Positions 51,201 through 63,843 of a stretch of 64,000 nt of DNA are shown piece by piece. The notes under the pieces were generated by a model. It saw only the letters and a program-made list of their open reading frames with translations. It ran no database searches and was not told the origin of the DNA. The DNA comes from Tetranychus cinnabarinus (Eukaryota > Arthropoda > Arachnida > Trombidiformes > Tetranychidae), in assembly GCA_022266195.1 (NCBI GenBank), contig WHVY01000005.1:62001-126000 (forward strand). Direction: 5' to 3'. Every line of letters starts with the position of its first letter. The stretch's first letter is position 1. The translations under genes were made by a program, and so were the position numbers.

Positions 51201-54200
51201 GTTTGACCCTCAGGTGAAGCCATTCCCTTTAGTTTATCAACATTAAGAAACATTTTCACCATTCTTCTCTGTTCAATGGACTGAGTTCACAATTCTGCCA
51301 ATTTCAGGAGTCTCATTACAATTACAAATGAAGAACAACAAAAGTAACAATTGAAATTAATATACATCAATATATTCAATTTTCACTGATAAGTAAATTA
51401 CTGTTGAATCTTTATGATCTCAATTTACAACTCAATTGTTATATTAATCAATTTTCACATTCCAAATGATTGCCAACAATAAGTTAATAGTTTTATTTAC
51501 AATTTTCAAGCCTCTCTCTCTAAATTGTTCATTAACAAATAGACAATTTAAATAATTTTCAACTCTCATTAAATTGAAACCAATCAATCTTTCAATTCAT
51601 CTAATCATCAGTTTTGCTCATCTTGTTCATTTGCAAATAACAATTTACTGACTAAATGATAAACCGGTGAACAATGAAAGCTCAATATTTGGTTAATAAT
51701 CTCAGAATTGAATACAACAATCAAACCTTTCTCAATATCAATAACCAATAATTCAAATATTGTTATAATAATAGCTTTACAAAATAAAGAGTGAATAACA
51801 ATCCAAGACTCAGTAATCAATCGAAATGAATACATGATATTACAAAAGCGGAAGCTTTAGTGCATTAACAATTTTCTGTGAAATTCAGAAGGCAAATAGT
51901 GAACAATCAAAACCATGATTACAGGGTGATGAATATTTTTCCAATCAACTTTTCTTTTCACGAGAAACTTCATTCTTTAATTATCTCAACTACTGTTATT
52001 GATTGAAAGTTTACCGTAAATTTCCGCAAACTTTGACTTAACATCTAAACAAATCTGTAGGGAAGACCAGTGACTGTTAATTACTGTTTAAATCAACTGT
52101 TTAATCACGCAAAGAATAACTAATTCAGGCTAAAATTTTTGCGAATATTTTTTTTACTATTTTGATGTTTTACCTTGCATTGTGTAAACTGTCAAATTGC
52201 AAGGTAAATGTTTACAAACTCATTTGATTTACCTTCCTAATAGATCTTGATTTCACACCCAATTTTAGTCCTTAATCAATCAAATTGATGCGAAAAGTTG
52301 AATCCTTAATCACATCAAAAGTTAACTGTATTACAAGGATTATTAACATTTGTTTTGCTCCCAATTGCTGTTAAGGAGGAATTGAATTATTAAAAAAACT
52401 ATCAATAATATCAATTTAATCATTTCACTATCAGTCTCATTACCATTACATGAAAAAACGCTCTAACTGTCTAAAATGGTTTTGTGTGCCTAAAGTATTT
52501 GCTGAAATGTGATGAACACTGTTTAACTGTTTAGCTGTTTAACTTGATTTTTCAATCTCTTCTCGATCCGTTATTTAATTATATCATTGATTACTCCTAA
52601 CCATAGTTTAGGCTGTCAAGACTTACAACTGAATTATGATGAAAAAATGTATCGATTAATATTGATGGAAACTATTGATATATATTTCAAAAATTGTGTT
52701 GAAAAATTTTGTTGGCCCATTTTGATGTTTAAAGGGCTCATCACGTCCTTCAATATCTTATTAGCTTCAACTACTAATTTTTTGGGTAATAAGATCACGC
52801 CCAGCCTGGAGCTATCTTCAGTTGAACCCAAATTCTGATTCAAGACGAGTCTTGCTGAACTCTCAATTGGAGAGTAATTGTTTCTTACCGTTGATCAGAT
52901 TTTACCTGAAAATTGGGTAAACTAGCTAAGCTTTTTTTTCCTTTCAACTTAATCCGTTCATAATTTTCAGCCTTTCAGTGAAAAGGCCTTTTTACCCTTT
53001 CAGATATCATCTACTCCATTTTCATCGTCTTGTCTCATGCTTAAGTTCATCTCAATCATTTCATAAATTAACTATGAGATCAAGTTTTCAGATAAACTGG
53101 ATGAAAAATCAGCTTTTGCTTTTTCTCTTTCTTGGTTTATAGCGTTTGCCAAAAATAAAATTGATTTCAATCAGCTTTGACAAATCAACTTTGATGATTA
53201 GGAGGAGGATGAGAATGACAAATATTGGATGACAAATAAATTCAGGTCATAAATGGTTATTGAAGGTCAAGATCAGGATTCTCTCCTTTTACAGTTTAAT
53301 CAAATTTTGATTCTTAAAATAGCAATTTAAAATTGCAGTTATTAATATTTCACCTAGAAGGGAACCTCACGATAAATCGATATCGAAATTTCTTGGTTGC
53401 TTTGGTACATTGGTCCTTCTTGAACACCAGTATAACGGAATCGGTTAATTTTAAAGTTGACCATTCATTCTGGGTCAACATTTATCATAATTCAATTGAT
53501 TTCATCTGTTAAGTTAATCTGATCAGTAGTTGAAAACAATTGTTAACTACAAAAATATGATTTTTCAGTTTTTTATCCTTTAATTGAATTGATTTGAGTT
53601 AATCAATCTGCATCACTGATTATTCCGTTAATTAATAGTAATCCAATTGGCGTCAAGGTGTTTCTTCAGCTTCATTAAACTTTTTAACTTTTCATTTTAA
53701 CAATAATTACCAGTAGAGTTTGAAAAAAATTTTTGCTCGAAAAAATTGGCTTCAAAAATAGTAATCACATTTGAAATTAATCAATTTAATTAATACTTGG
53801 ATTGATTGAACATTAGCTAATAAAAGATGTTCAATCTTTAGGTCGTTCAATTTCATGTTTATTATTTTTTGCCCTTTTTTATAAAGTTAAGTGAAATTGA
53901 AGCTTATTTGCATGTCAAGTCAATTTCTGGTAAATTCAAATTTCATTTTTACTTCACCAATGGTTCAATAATAAGCTTTCAAATATTCACAATTACGCAC
54001 GTCAACGCTCTAAGCGTGAATATCCCTTGACTTAGTCATTGGACGATGACAAATAAGCCCTTTTAATGAGCGTTAATTCACTCCAAAGACTAAACAATTT
54101 AATCATTGAACTAGATCCATTCAAGGCAAAGTCATATTTATTAACCTTGGTTAGTAAACAAAAATTATGATAATTTAGTTTCTTACTCCAATGATTATCA

Positions 54201-57200
54201 CCTTATAACACAGTTTACAAACATAACCAAATATACTTCATTAATTAATGTGTTATTCAATAGTATATTTGATTATAACAGTTCACAGCTGAAAATTTAA
54301 TTTGCCATTTTGTACGCAATTTTTTTCTTCAAATTTCATGGCCAATTGTCAAAGTTTGGTTGATCATTTTCAGGCAAATGAAGAAATTGCATGTAAAGTT
54401 GATCAACGATTTGCAAAGTTGACCAAGAATCTGATTGTTCAAGTGTTTCCATCCTGATTGTAGCCTGTTGATCATCCATTTTGATTATTTTGGCTTCTGT
54501 TGGTTTTGTTATGCATTTCAAGATTTGGTAAATTGTCAACTTATATTGTTTCAACTTTCAGTGAATCTTCATCTTCACCTTTGCCAGCAATCGGTCATAC
54601 CTGAAAGGAAATGAAAAGAAATTTCTGTTTCTCCTTTAACATTGAATGGGAAACAATTGAAGAATTGAAAAATGTTGTTTGATATAATCATTGATTGTAT
54701 TACAGGTTAACAACAAAAACCTGGTTGGATACCTTTTCATTACCACAAACTGTTCCAACAAAATGAACACAATCTTTCTTTACCTTTTCTCTGGTTATCG
54801 CCCAATAATCAGGAAATTTCAATTCTCATTCACAATCAATGTCTTGACTATTAATTATTAGTTTACCTCGATATTGATCTTAACAATGTTCAACATTCAG
54901 TGTTTCTATGAGACTTAGTCATCGCTATTTTATTACAGGAAAGAAACCCATGATTTATGTATTTCCAATGTTTCCATTCAGATGTAAATCAAAAGTCACA
55001 ATCCTTTGTTTATCTGTTATTCAACACATCAGATGATATTGCACCAGTAAATGCTAATTGAAAATGTATCTTTTCATCTTACAATCAAATATATGTAAGA
55101 TTATCCTTTACGACTGTAAATCAGGGTTAACTCTGTCAATTTATCATTTAGTTAATTGTTATTTCACAATTAGACTGCCGGAATTTTTAATCTAAAACCA
55201 TTCCAACATATTAACTGTGATTTTACTGACGATTACCAGATAATCTTTGACTTAATCTGCTACTTTTGGCATAATCAGGGTGATGATGAATGATATAAGC
55301 TGCTCGTTGAACTAATCTATTGAAATGGTTTCATTGCTTTTTTTATTCACTTTTTTGACTTAATTCAATCTTGATTACATCAGGATTGACTTGAATTAAT
55401 GATCTTGAACTTGATACCCATTTTTTGTCTAAAACTATATTCAAGACTAAAATTCAGGTCCGCTTCATCATTAATCTTTACAAGCGTTAGGTAATTCACA
55501 ATTAGTGAATGAAATGCTTGTTGAAAATTTACTAAAGTTTCATCTTTCTATTCACTATTATTATAACTGTCCGGAAATGTGAATTAAGCCATGCTGAGGT
55601 CATTTTCAGCTTTTCATACAATAATTTACATTTTGCTGTTACAAATCGTTGGACAGTGAAACTGACCTGCACTCACCTCAACCAAACGTTTCCTCAATTT
55701 TATCAAATTTTCATTTTTAACTTATTCTTAATCATTTCAGTTGGATATTTTTGAAAAACAAAAAAAACAAAACAATAATAAGACGCCAAAAATAGCCATT
55801 TCATTTGATTGAGTATCTGTTAATTTGGAGTAAGTTTCACTCTCTAACTGATTACCTCCTACTATTATTTTCATCTTCACATCCTTTTTCATCTTGTTCA
55901 TCTTTTCATTTTTATCATCTCCATTTGGCCGTTAAATTGTTTTCGTTTTGTTGTTTCTCATCTTTTTTTCACCATTATTTTGATAACTACAGAAACACAC
56001 TTTTATTATTAGTTTGATTTGGGTTTTATTGATTCAATTTACAACAGTTAATTTCATTGAAGCAGCCAATTGCATTATTAAACAGTTGTCACTTTGAATG
56101 TAATTGTATGGGGCAAAGTAATAGAGTTTAGTGTAAATAATTACAAATCATCTGGCATCCAAGTAATTGTTTGGTAATCCAACAATCAAAATGATTGATT
56201 GAAAGTAAAATTAATCATTATTTGTTCCTTTGTTTCTTTTTCTCAACATTTCAACTAATTAACACCATTTTTATCTGATTTCTTTTAAACAATTAGCCCA
56301 TTATTTATGTTGCACTAGGACTTGGAGGATTGCTCTTTACCAATGGTAAGTTTGAAATAAGCAAATAACCAAACAATTTACTAATCGTCTTTACTTATTT
56401 ATTTAGGTCTTTTGGGTTGGATGGGTTCATATAGACGTGGTGGATGCATGTTAAAATTGGTATGAATAGTTTTCTGGTTTATTGGTTCATTTTTTGGGTT
56501 GAATGTCCATATTTTTACTGTCCAAGCAAACATGTCCGAGTTATAAACAGTTCAATTGGCAGATTTCACTTCATTATTGGAAACTCTTCTTTTCAATTTC
56601 ATTTTAAATTAACCCACCAATTTGGTTGCTATTATAAGCCCTTTGCTCGATTTTCATATTCACGATCATGATGTTTAATCTAGTTTAACGGGGAAGCTGT
56701 TAATTATGATTAAATTCAGAAGCGAAACATTTAACATTTAACAATCATCCGCTTAAATTGTTTATCAACTCGATCACGAATTACTGATGTAACTGACCTG
56801 TTTGCTGCTTACCTGTTGATAAGTGATTCTGCTGATTTTTTTTATCAGTATCCAAAAAAGACTTTCTTTTGTTAACTTTATTATTGATCCTTATTCTTGG
56901 TTTATCATAATTTAATTTGATCCGTTTCTCTCTCAATTACAGTTCCTATTTTTATCCGTTTTAACGATTGCAGCGGAAATCGGAGGAATAATTTCTTTGT
57001 CCATCTTAAGAGCTAAAGTAACTGAGATTGTTGAAGAGGGTTGGAATGAAATGAACCAAAGAACCCGTAATATCATTCAATCTCAGGTAAATAATTGCCT
57101 TTTGCATCAAACATCGTATGCATTGGCCACCATAATCCTAATAACATGTCAAAAAAGATGAAAGCTTAGCAATGATTATCAAGCTGTTTATCAAATTGCA

Positions 57201-58348
57201 AGATATGCTCATTTCTTTTCTTTATTTTGTTGCTTTCCATTTTCAAGTTCAACATGTTTTTCAATTGTTTAAATTATTGAATAATTTCTAAATTCTTTTA
57301 TTCTGTCATTTTCAGCTTGAATGTTGTGGATTAACGGGTCCAAGTGAATTTGCGCATAATAATGAGGAAACTGATAAATCATGTTATTCACTAGTTCCTA
57401 AAGAGTTAGGCTTACCAACTACACCAACATCACCATCCAGCTCTATGAGTGAAGCTGTTTACCACGAGGTGAATATAAATTATCATTTAAATTAAACTAA
57501 ATCTAGTTAAACTTAAATTAACACTTTGTCCATTTCCTCTATTCTTAGTCTGGCTGTAAGGATAAACTCGTCGATTGGATTTATAAACATAAACTCATTT
57601 GGATCTCAACTTTTGGTGGATTCCTGTTATTCCAGGTGAAGTGATATTAAACTTTAATATCAATTTAAAACATTCAGCTTTTGTCACCCACTAACTGATA
57701 GAAAAGAAATAATCGTTAACAAACAGACGCATAATTAAACTTGAACTTGTGTACATTACATGTATTATAAGCATTGGAAATGAAAGGAAAAAAAACAATC
57801 AATCGCAATCAAATTGCGTGTTGAATGCTTACTCAATTTAATATTGTTTCTGTTTTTTTCTCTTATATTTTTATCATACAAAAATTATTGGAGTAAATAT
57901 AAAAACAGTTAACCTGGGTTGAGTCTTTTTACAAGGCTAACCCAGCAAAAAACTGGTGATTCTCGCTATTTTTTGTTGCTTTTGTTGGTGATTTTTTTTC
58001 TTCTTAAAACATGCTTATATGTACATACATGAAACTACATAAAGTTAATAGTCTCACGGTTGTTACTCCTTAGGACAAGTTACAATTAAGTTTCGATTAG
58101 GTTCAATTGCTACAAAGAATTGGGTGTTGAAAAATATACTTTTAACCTATTGTTGGTAACATCACATTAACCTTCTATTGTCGCTTTAATTTCTAATTTC
58201 TTCTTTTCTTTTCTCTCTTTGATCATTATTATCAATATAATTATTACAGGTTATTACCGTGCTTTTGTCGGTTTCAGCAATCAATAATATGAAAAGTCGA
58301 AGCTCTTCCATGGAATCATTGGATGACCACCACCACATAACTTATTAA
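48266..58348 (+). CDS. Tetraspanin
   Basis: Four-pass plasma-membrane organiser. Exons: 48266..48325, 50669..50752, 56297..56345, 56407..56459, 56943..57086, 57316..57468, 57549..57635 and 58250..58348; 242 aa, all phases consistent. The N-terminus MGCCKAF has palmitoylation-type cysteines. TM1 (LVCMLAFATWFLGSVLIAFT) is split by the first intron. A short loop (residues about 37-48) precedes TM2 (IIYVALGLGGLLFTNGLLGW), then a small loop with Arg-Arg and Cys, and TM3 (FLFLSVLTIAAEIGGIISL). The large extracellular loop carries the signature ECCGLTG (C133-C134-G135) plus two more cysteines (DKSCYS and SGCKDKL), the four-cysteine type. TM4 is WISTFGGFLLFQVITVLLSVSA, followed by a short Ser/His tail. 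Introns 1 and 2 are 2.3 and 5.5 kb, unusually long here. AATAAA lies at 58527-58532. Confidence 0.94.
48326..50668 (+). other. Tetraspanin intron 1
   Basis: 2.3 kb, AT-rich, no supported gene. A minus-strand frame at 48458-48793 lacks any recognisable domain. Confidence 0.6.
50753..56296 (+). other. Tetraspanin intron 2
   Basis: 5.5 kb, AT-rich. Several short frames lie on both strands, none with a recognisable domain. Those at 53354-53464 and 54336-54554 (both minus) are commented on elsewhere. Most likely intronic regulatory sequence. Confidence 0.55.
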
Positions 58349-59549
58349 TAACCAACATTGTTGACATAATTTTTTTCATCTGCTGACCAGAGATTTTCAA
58401 AATGCTAATCTGATAATCAAAGTATCAATACTTTTAGAAGCGAGTGGACAACCAGTTGGACAATCATTCCTCACTCAAAGAAGATATTGAACCAAATGTC
58501 GATGATAATCTAATTGAACAAAGCTTAATAAAGCTATCAAATAAATAACACGTTTTCAATGTGCCAATGAGCTAAGCAAAATCACTCGAACCACTAAATT
58601 GCGATCAACAACTTGAACCAACTCAAATTTAGATAAAACTATTCAATTAATCATTTTAAATATTTTCTGAAATAATACCTTTCATTTTCTGTGTTCATCT
58701 TCACCTCTTTCACCCATTTTAATTTCAATAATTACTCCTTTTACTCCTTCTTTCAACCAATTCCTACATAATATTTAATGAAACAAAAAAATCCTGGAAA
58801 TAATATTGACCTTTAAATTGTGAACTTGTTAATTTTTGATTTACATTGTGGGTCATTAAATTAACAATTGACTCCTAACCTCATCTAAACTGTTTTACTG
58901 TATCAAGTATTAAACATATTCAACTGTCATTAAAAATTCACCAATGATCTTTTCCTAAGTTAAATATTGCAATCAAATTTATTTCCTTCTCAACAAACGT
59001 TTACTCGAGTACAGTTGGAGTATTTTGCTCTACAATGCTTAATACAGAATGTTTCTTAAATTAGGTGATTGACTAAATTATTGTGATCATCAGTCTTTCA
59101 GATTGATGATTCACTGTTGTATTGGTTTACATTGTAAATGTCACAGGTGAAATAGATGATTGTATTTGTTATCTTAGCGCAAAAATACAGAAGAGTTATT
59201 AGTGAGGATCTATGAGTTAAGAGTGCGATGCACTTTCCGCAGAAACATTACCTAATGACAATTCATCCGACAATTGACTAAACAAAGTATCAATCTCAAT
59301 AGCAGTTGGATGAAATGTGAACAATAAGTAATTCAATTGTCATACTAAAAATTCGGAAGATAATCTTTTAAAAATTAAACAGAAATAAATGCAAAGCTTG
59401 TTGAAATTTCACTCTTTATCAAAAGCTTGACGCCTTTTTTAAGGATAATAAAAAGCAAGTATTTGTACTTGAAGGTTTGAATACAGAAGAGTAATTATAA
59501 TTCGTAATACAATTGAAATTTGATCCTGGTTTACTGGTTTAGATAGTAA
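58349..59549. other. Convergent region downstream of the tetraspanin
   Basis: Tetraspanin 3' UTR with AATAAA at 58527, then AT-rich spacer to the end of the secreted-protein gene on the opposite strand. No gene seen. Confidence 0.6.
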
Positions 59550-60589
59550 TCACCATCCAGAATCCCCACCACCACTTTGTCCCCATCCGGATTTGTAAGA
59601 AACTGATTTTTCAATAACTTTGCCCAAGCTTTCGGTCTCAATCTCTTTGGCCATCGGAACGTCAAAATATTCATACCTAATGGAAATGAAAAGGTTTAGT
59701 TAAATTTAGTAAATTGAGTTTACAAACAAAAGACAAATCAAGAATCAGCAGGAAATCCATTTAAATGAATATCACGTTTCCAATAAAATCTAATATTGAG
59801 CTGTCTGGTCATTCAATACAAATTGGTAAGTTTCAAAGGATTCAAGTCAGTTTGTAAGTCATGACTCGATTGTAATTGTAATCAGTTGAAAATTTTCATA
59901 ACTCTGTCAGTTAGTTGGAAATTTAAATTGTTTCGTGATTGGAGACAAAAGGAATTGGTTTTACTGCACAATATAAATCAAACTGAATACAACTGAATGG
60001 CTAGTTGATTGTAAATGTTTAAAGTTTACTTACTTGGGAATGACTATTGCCATTGTTCCACCGCCACCTTTACTCTTTTTACCCTTCATCTTTTTATCGC
60101 CTTTACCTCCACCACAGTTGCCTTGAATTAAAATAGATGAGTATGAATTTTCAAGTATTTAAGTCACATTTGATTCGCATTGAATCGGGATTGATTACAA
60201 TAGTTTGTTTGATTACAATATTTTAGACTTCCCATTATCTATATTTACAATGGCAGTGTCTGGGGAAAGTTGAATATTTTTTGTTTTGGCAGCTACTTAC
60301 AGTTACATGTTGGTTGACTTGATTTAGACTCTGATCCCCATGAATCTTGAATTAGGTTTTCCATTGGAACATCATCCATTGGATTCCATGGATCATCTTC
60401 CATTTCAGTTTGAGAATCCATTTTAGATCCTTTGCCCGATCTCATCATCATTGGCATCATCATTGATCTTCGTCTACTCCAGAGTCCGTCTTTAACTAGC
60501 CATCTATGTAAGTTGAACTGGGCTAAAAATCCAGCCAAGGCTATGTTGGTTAATAAGGTTAAATTAATCATAATCAATAATTTCAACAT
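59550..60589 (-). CDS. Small secreted Gly/Lys/Met-rich protein with C-x-C-x-C motif
   Basis: Three exons, 60589..60301, 60121..60034 and 59676..59550, 167 aa; function unknown. The ATG at 60589 opens a signal peptide (MLKLLIMINLTLLTNIALAG). The mature protein has a basic Met-rich stretch (SRRRSMMMPMMMRSGKG) and an acidic one (DDPWNPMDDVPME). Then come DSWGSESKSSQPTCNCNCGGG, a Gly/Lys run, MAIVIPK-YEYFDVP, and the tail GWGQSGGGDSGW. The W-x(10)-CxC spacing equals that of the protein at 15193-15707, and CNCNCGGG is shared with the protein at 61162-61524. The exon 1/2 junction falls inside the Cys motif (phase 1). It is head-to-head with the 61162 gene, start codons 572 bp apart. The ATG, not the in-frame GTG upstream, is taken as the start because the signal peptide begins there. 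Confidence 0.82.
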
Positions 60590-61161
60590 AACTAGTTGAC
60601 AGTTGATTTTTCGCACATTGAAAATGTGACTCTAAAGCACAAGAAAATAAATGTTTTGAAGTGTTGATCAATAAATGGTTCGTGTGAGTAAATTGAATCA
60701 TTACTAATTTTGTTTTAATTGGATTGTGATTACACTCGTCTCAGGTCAATAACATTAAGAAATAAATTTGAAGGTGTTTTACATTCTAAGGAAAGTCAAT
60801 GATAAATCATCAATGGCTATAAATATCATCATTATTTGAAAAATTGAACAATAAGACTGAACAATGGGTGAAAAGAAAGTTGAAAGATTATTCGAGTTGC
60901 AACAAAGCAATAAAAAAATTTGTTCATTTGCATAATTTGATTTAACATTATTGAAATCACCAAATTTCAAAGTCTAATGTTCTTAAATTTGATGAGTTTT
61001 TTGCGAAGGTTGAGCTCTCAAGTGACAAAAATTGAATACAAAAGAAAAGCGTCGAAGGGTTGAAAAAGAGGTAATGTGAGCACCAAGATTATTGTACTCC
61101 AAAAAGATGATGACAGAAATTATCATATCTTGATGACAGTTTAAGTAAAGGATTTATCGAG
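60590..61161. promoter_or_regulatory. Shared divergent promoter region of two secreted-protein paralogues
   Basis: 572 bp between two divergent start codons. AT-rich; no core promoter element identified with confidence. Confidence 0.5.
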
Positions 61162-61524
61162 ATGAGATTGCAGCTATTAATCAGTGTTTTTTTAGTGATT
61201 TTGGTGGTTTCCAATGTTGATGCCAAGAAAATGGATAAAGGTGAAAAGGGCAAAAAAGGTGGTGGCGGTGGAGGTGGCGGCGACGATTGGGAAGCCTATC
61301 CAACTGGTGGTAAATGCAATTGTAACTGTGGCGGTGGTGACGGGAAGACTAAAGTAATTGCCATGGAAAAGGTCATTAAAGTTCCCAGAATACGAATCCT
61401 CGATATGGGCAAAAAAGGTGACGATTTACAATACATGAAAAGTAAGTCAATGGTTGGAATGGTGATGAGTGCACCACAGATTGAAATGATGGACGAAGAA
61501 GTAATGGATTCGTGGAACTCTTGA
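61162..61524 (+). CDS. Small secreted Gly/Lys/Met-rich protein with C-x-C-x-C motif, intronless
   Basis: Single-exon 120-aa protein of unknown function. The signal peptide is clear (MRLQLLISVFLVILVVSNVDA, cleavage likely after DA). Then follow a Lys/Gly segment with eight consecutive glycines, DDWEAYPTGGKCNCNCGGG, KVIAMEKVIKVPRIRI, a Met-rich region and the tail EEVMDSWNS. The Trp lies 8 residues before the Cys cluster. It shares CNCNCGGG and the K-V-P motif with the neighbour at 59550-60589 and the KVP motif with the protein at 15193-15707. It lacks the introns of both relatives, which fits intron loss or retroposition. AATAAA is at 61603-61608. Confidence 0.85.
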   Translation: MRLQLLISVFLVILVVSNVDAKKMDKGEKGKKGGGGGGGGDDWEAYPTGGKCNCNCGGGDGKTKVIAMEKVIKVPRIRILDMGKKGDDLQYMKSKSMVGMVMSAPQIEMMDEEVMDSWNS

Positions 61525-62123
61525 GTGCTGGATTATTTCCAAATTTTTATATCCAAAACCGTATTGTTAACGAACCCTTGTCAGTGTAATTTACAGGAAT
61601 CCAATAAAGCTGTTTGTATATCGAACCATCACAAGATTCGGTCTTGATAATAAGTATCCAAATAAACATTTAAACTTGAGATCAAACTGATACAATAATC
61701 CCTTAGATAAAGGGACTCGTTTACATCTTCACAACAGGCGATAACTGTAACTTATCAGCTTTCTCCTCGGTGAATATGATAAATTTTTCGTCAACTATAG
61801 ATCGACAGTTCTTGGTAGATGATTGTCTTTTGATCTTTCCCTTGAGATATAAATGATTAATTTTGACTGAGATTTAAGTAGACGAGTTGAACTATTTATA
61901 GAGTCAGGACCTTGGAAAAGCTAATTTTTGGCAAATTGTTTTGATTTGTAAGAAAAGAAAACTTGAAACAAAGTGATACACTTGAATCTTGCAGTTAAAT
62001 TTGATAATCAAATTTAGATAAATAATAAGTAAATAATGAGTAGGCCACGATAGCTCAAATATTTGTTAAAAGTTTATAAAATAATTGTTAAATTTTTTAG
62101 TTCTAACTTGCAAAATGGTCTAA
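61525..62123. other. Convergent intergenic region
   Basis: 3' flanks of the secreted-protein gene and of the TDRKH gene. No other feature. Confidence 0.6.
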
Positions 62124-63606
62124 TTAGCTATCAGTGGAGATAGCAAATCCTTTTTCTATAAGATCTTGAGCGATATTAAGATCCGTATCACCTTTAAGAT
62201 CAATAAGTTCAACAAGATATTTTTGTCGAGGCTCTTTATCAACGGTGGTAGCTTTAACTGGTTTGGCAAAAACTTTTTCCCAGAGAGTTGCACGGGTGTG
62301 TTTTTTGAAATAATCAATAGCGTCTTTACTCCAATCAGAATCAGCAACGGGTAATACGCCGGAAAGGGAACATTCAATTGCTTGAAAGGGTAATTTAAAA
62401 AGAAAATCTTCGTGGAGAACCAAGAGTTCATTTCTCTGGACAATCGCTTCATTTCCAAAGTCGAGATAAAACACTGACACTTCTGTTTCATCAGTAATGC
62501 TTGATGTATCCTCATAGGTGATTATTTTAACTCGATAATAATGTTCATCTCCCCTAAGAGGAGCAGCAGCTATATCGCCTACCTTAATTGAATTGAGTTT
62601 AGCCTTCAAGCGATTGTCAGATCTTTCATAAAAATCAGTCATTTCAACCATTAATCGGTCAAGCTCCGCACTGTTTGATCCACAAGGTTGAACATAAAAC
62701 TTGGATGGATTTTGTACACTAGAAACATACACATCAATACATCCATTATCCAGGTTTGATTCGAGTTTTTCAAACATTACGGTTGAAGTGAGTTCGTGAA
62801 TATTATAATGGGAAGGAATAAAGGAGATATAAGAGTGGCCATTCGATTGATTCCGTGGTGGCCTATAGACATATTTTCCAAATCTACTATTTCTCAATTT
62901 GTCATCAATCATCTTTATTGCGGTTTCAACATTGGCTGCTTCACCTGAATAAAGAAAAACACACAGAATTAATTATACTCTGACTAATTTGAGGTCAAAA
63001 TCAATGAATGATAAACAGGTTGACACTCTGCGGCAGGTTAAAATCAAACTTACCTCGAATCTCTACTGGCACTAGACCAGTATTGCCTTTTCGGACATGT
63101 TTAGGGATATTGACTTTGGCTCCTGATTCTTCAGATATTGATTTGATAGTTGAACCACCTTTTCCAATTACGAGGCCAACCTCACTAGCATCAATGTAAA
63201 TCCTTTTATTTATACAAGATAGAGCTGATGCAATAATTTGATCAATCATCTCATCAGCTTCTAGGACACCAGTAGGTGATCCTTTAATTGCAATTATTCG
63301 GTCAACATCCTCATTAGGGTGACCATTAGAGAACGTAATTTTTGTATTAGTCTCACGCTGGACTAGCTTGATAACTTCACCACCTTTACCAATGACAGCT
63401 CCGGTAGCTTCTTTGGGCACATTCTTGTGAATTGTTGTTGATCGAATAGTGTGAAATGAAGATGTAGTTACTTCGAGTCTAGGATCAAGTTCAAAGTTTT
63501 CGTCATCTTTTTTATATAAAACATAAAGAGCAGCGAGAGCAGCTGAGGCAGCAGCTCCTAGTCCAACAATCAAACCGATAGACACTTGCTTTTCAGGTCG
63601 GAACAT
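62124..63606 (-). CDS. TDRKH / Papi, Tudor-KH protein of the piRNA pathway
   Basis: TDRKH (Drosophila Papi) sits on the outer mitochondrial membrane and binds Piwi proteins by its Tudor domain through methylated arginines, helping piRNA 3' trimming. Exons: 63606..63054 and 62944..62124; 457 aa (human TDRKH 561). An N-terminal hydrophobic anchor (VSIGLIVGLGAAASAALAALY) is followed by basic residues, typical of a signal-anchored mitochondrial protein. Two KH domains have intact GxxG loops: VIGKGGEVIK at about residues 75-85 and VIGKGGSTIK at about 147-157. The extended Tudor domain in the C-terminal half has VGDIAAAPLRGDEHYYRVKI and VFYLDFGNEAIV. The ATG at 63606 is preferred over an in-frame GTG 4 codons upstream. 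It implies an active piRNA system in the organism (inference). Confidence 0.94.
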
Positions 63607-63843
63607 GATGAAACTCACTAATGAAATAAAGGGTCGGGAAAATTAAAAAATAATACAGTTAACATTAAACATTATAACCAACAGCTAATTGGCAATTTAC
63701 AGAGAAGATGCTGAGAACACGAGACATGTTTTAATTTTTTTCATCATCTCATCATCTCATCTGCAAAGAGTAAATAACAAAGAGTAAGGAGGAAGAGAGA
63801 GCGATGGATGAACATAAAATGCTATTTAATATGTATAACAATA
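63607..63843. promoter_or_regulatory. TDRKH upstream region
   Basis: Presumed promoter and 5' UTR, with a GA-rich patch at 63775-63805 and the MITE directly beyond it. No core element identified with confidence. Confidence 0.4.

Noticed and set aside
54336..54554. 72-codon minus-strand frame in tetraspanin intron 2 ending in DNWP
   Set aside because: Its Trp-ending tail recalls the secreted family, but there is no ATG at its start, no signal peptide and no C-x-C motif.
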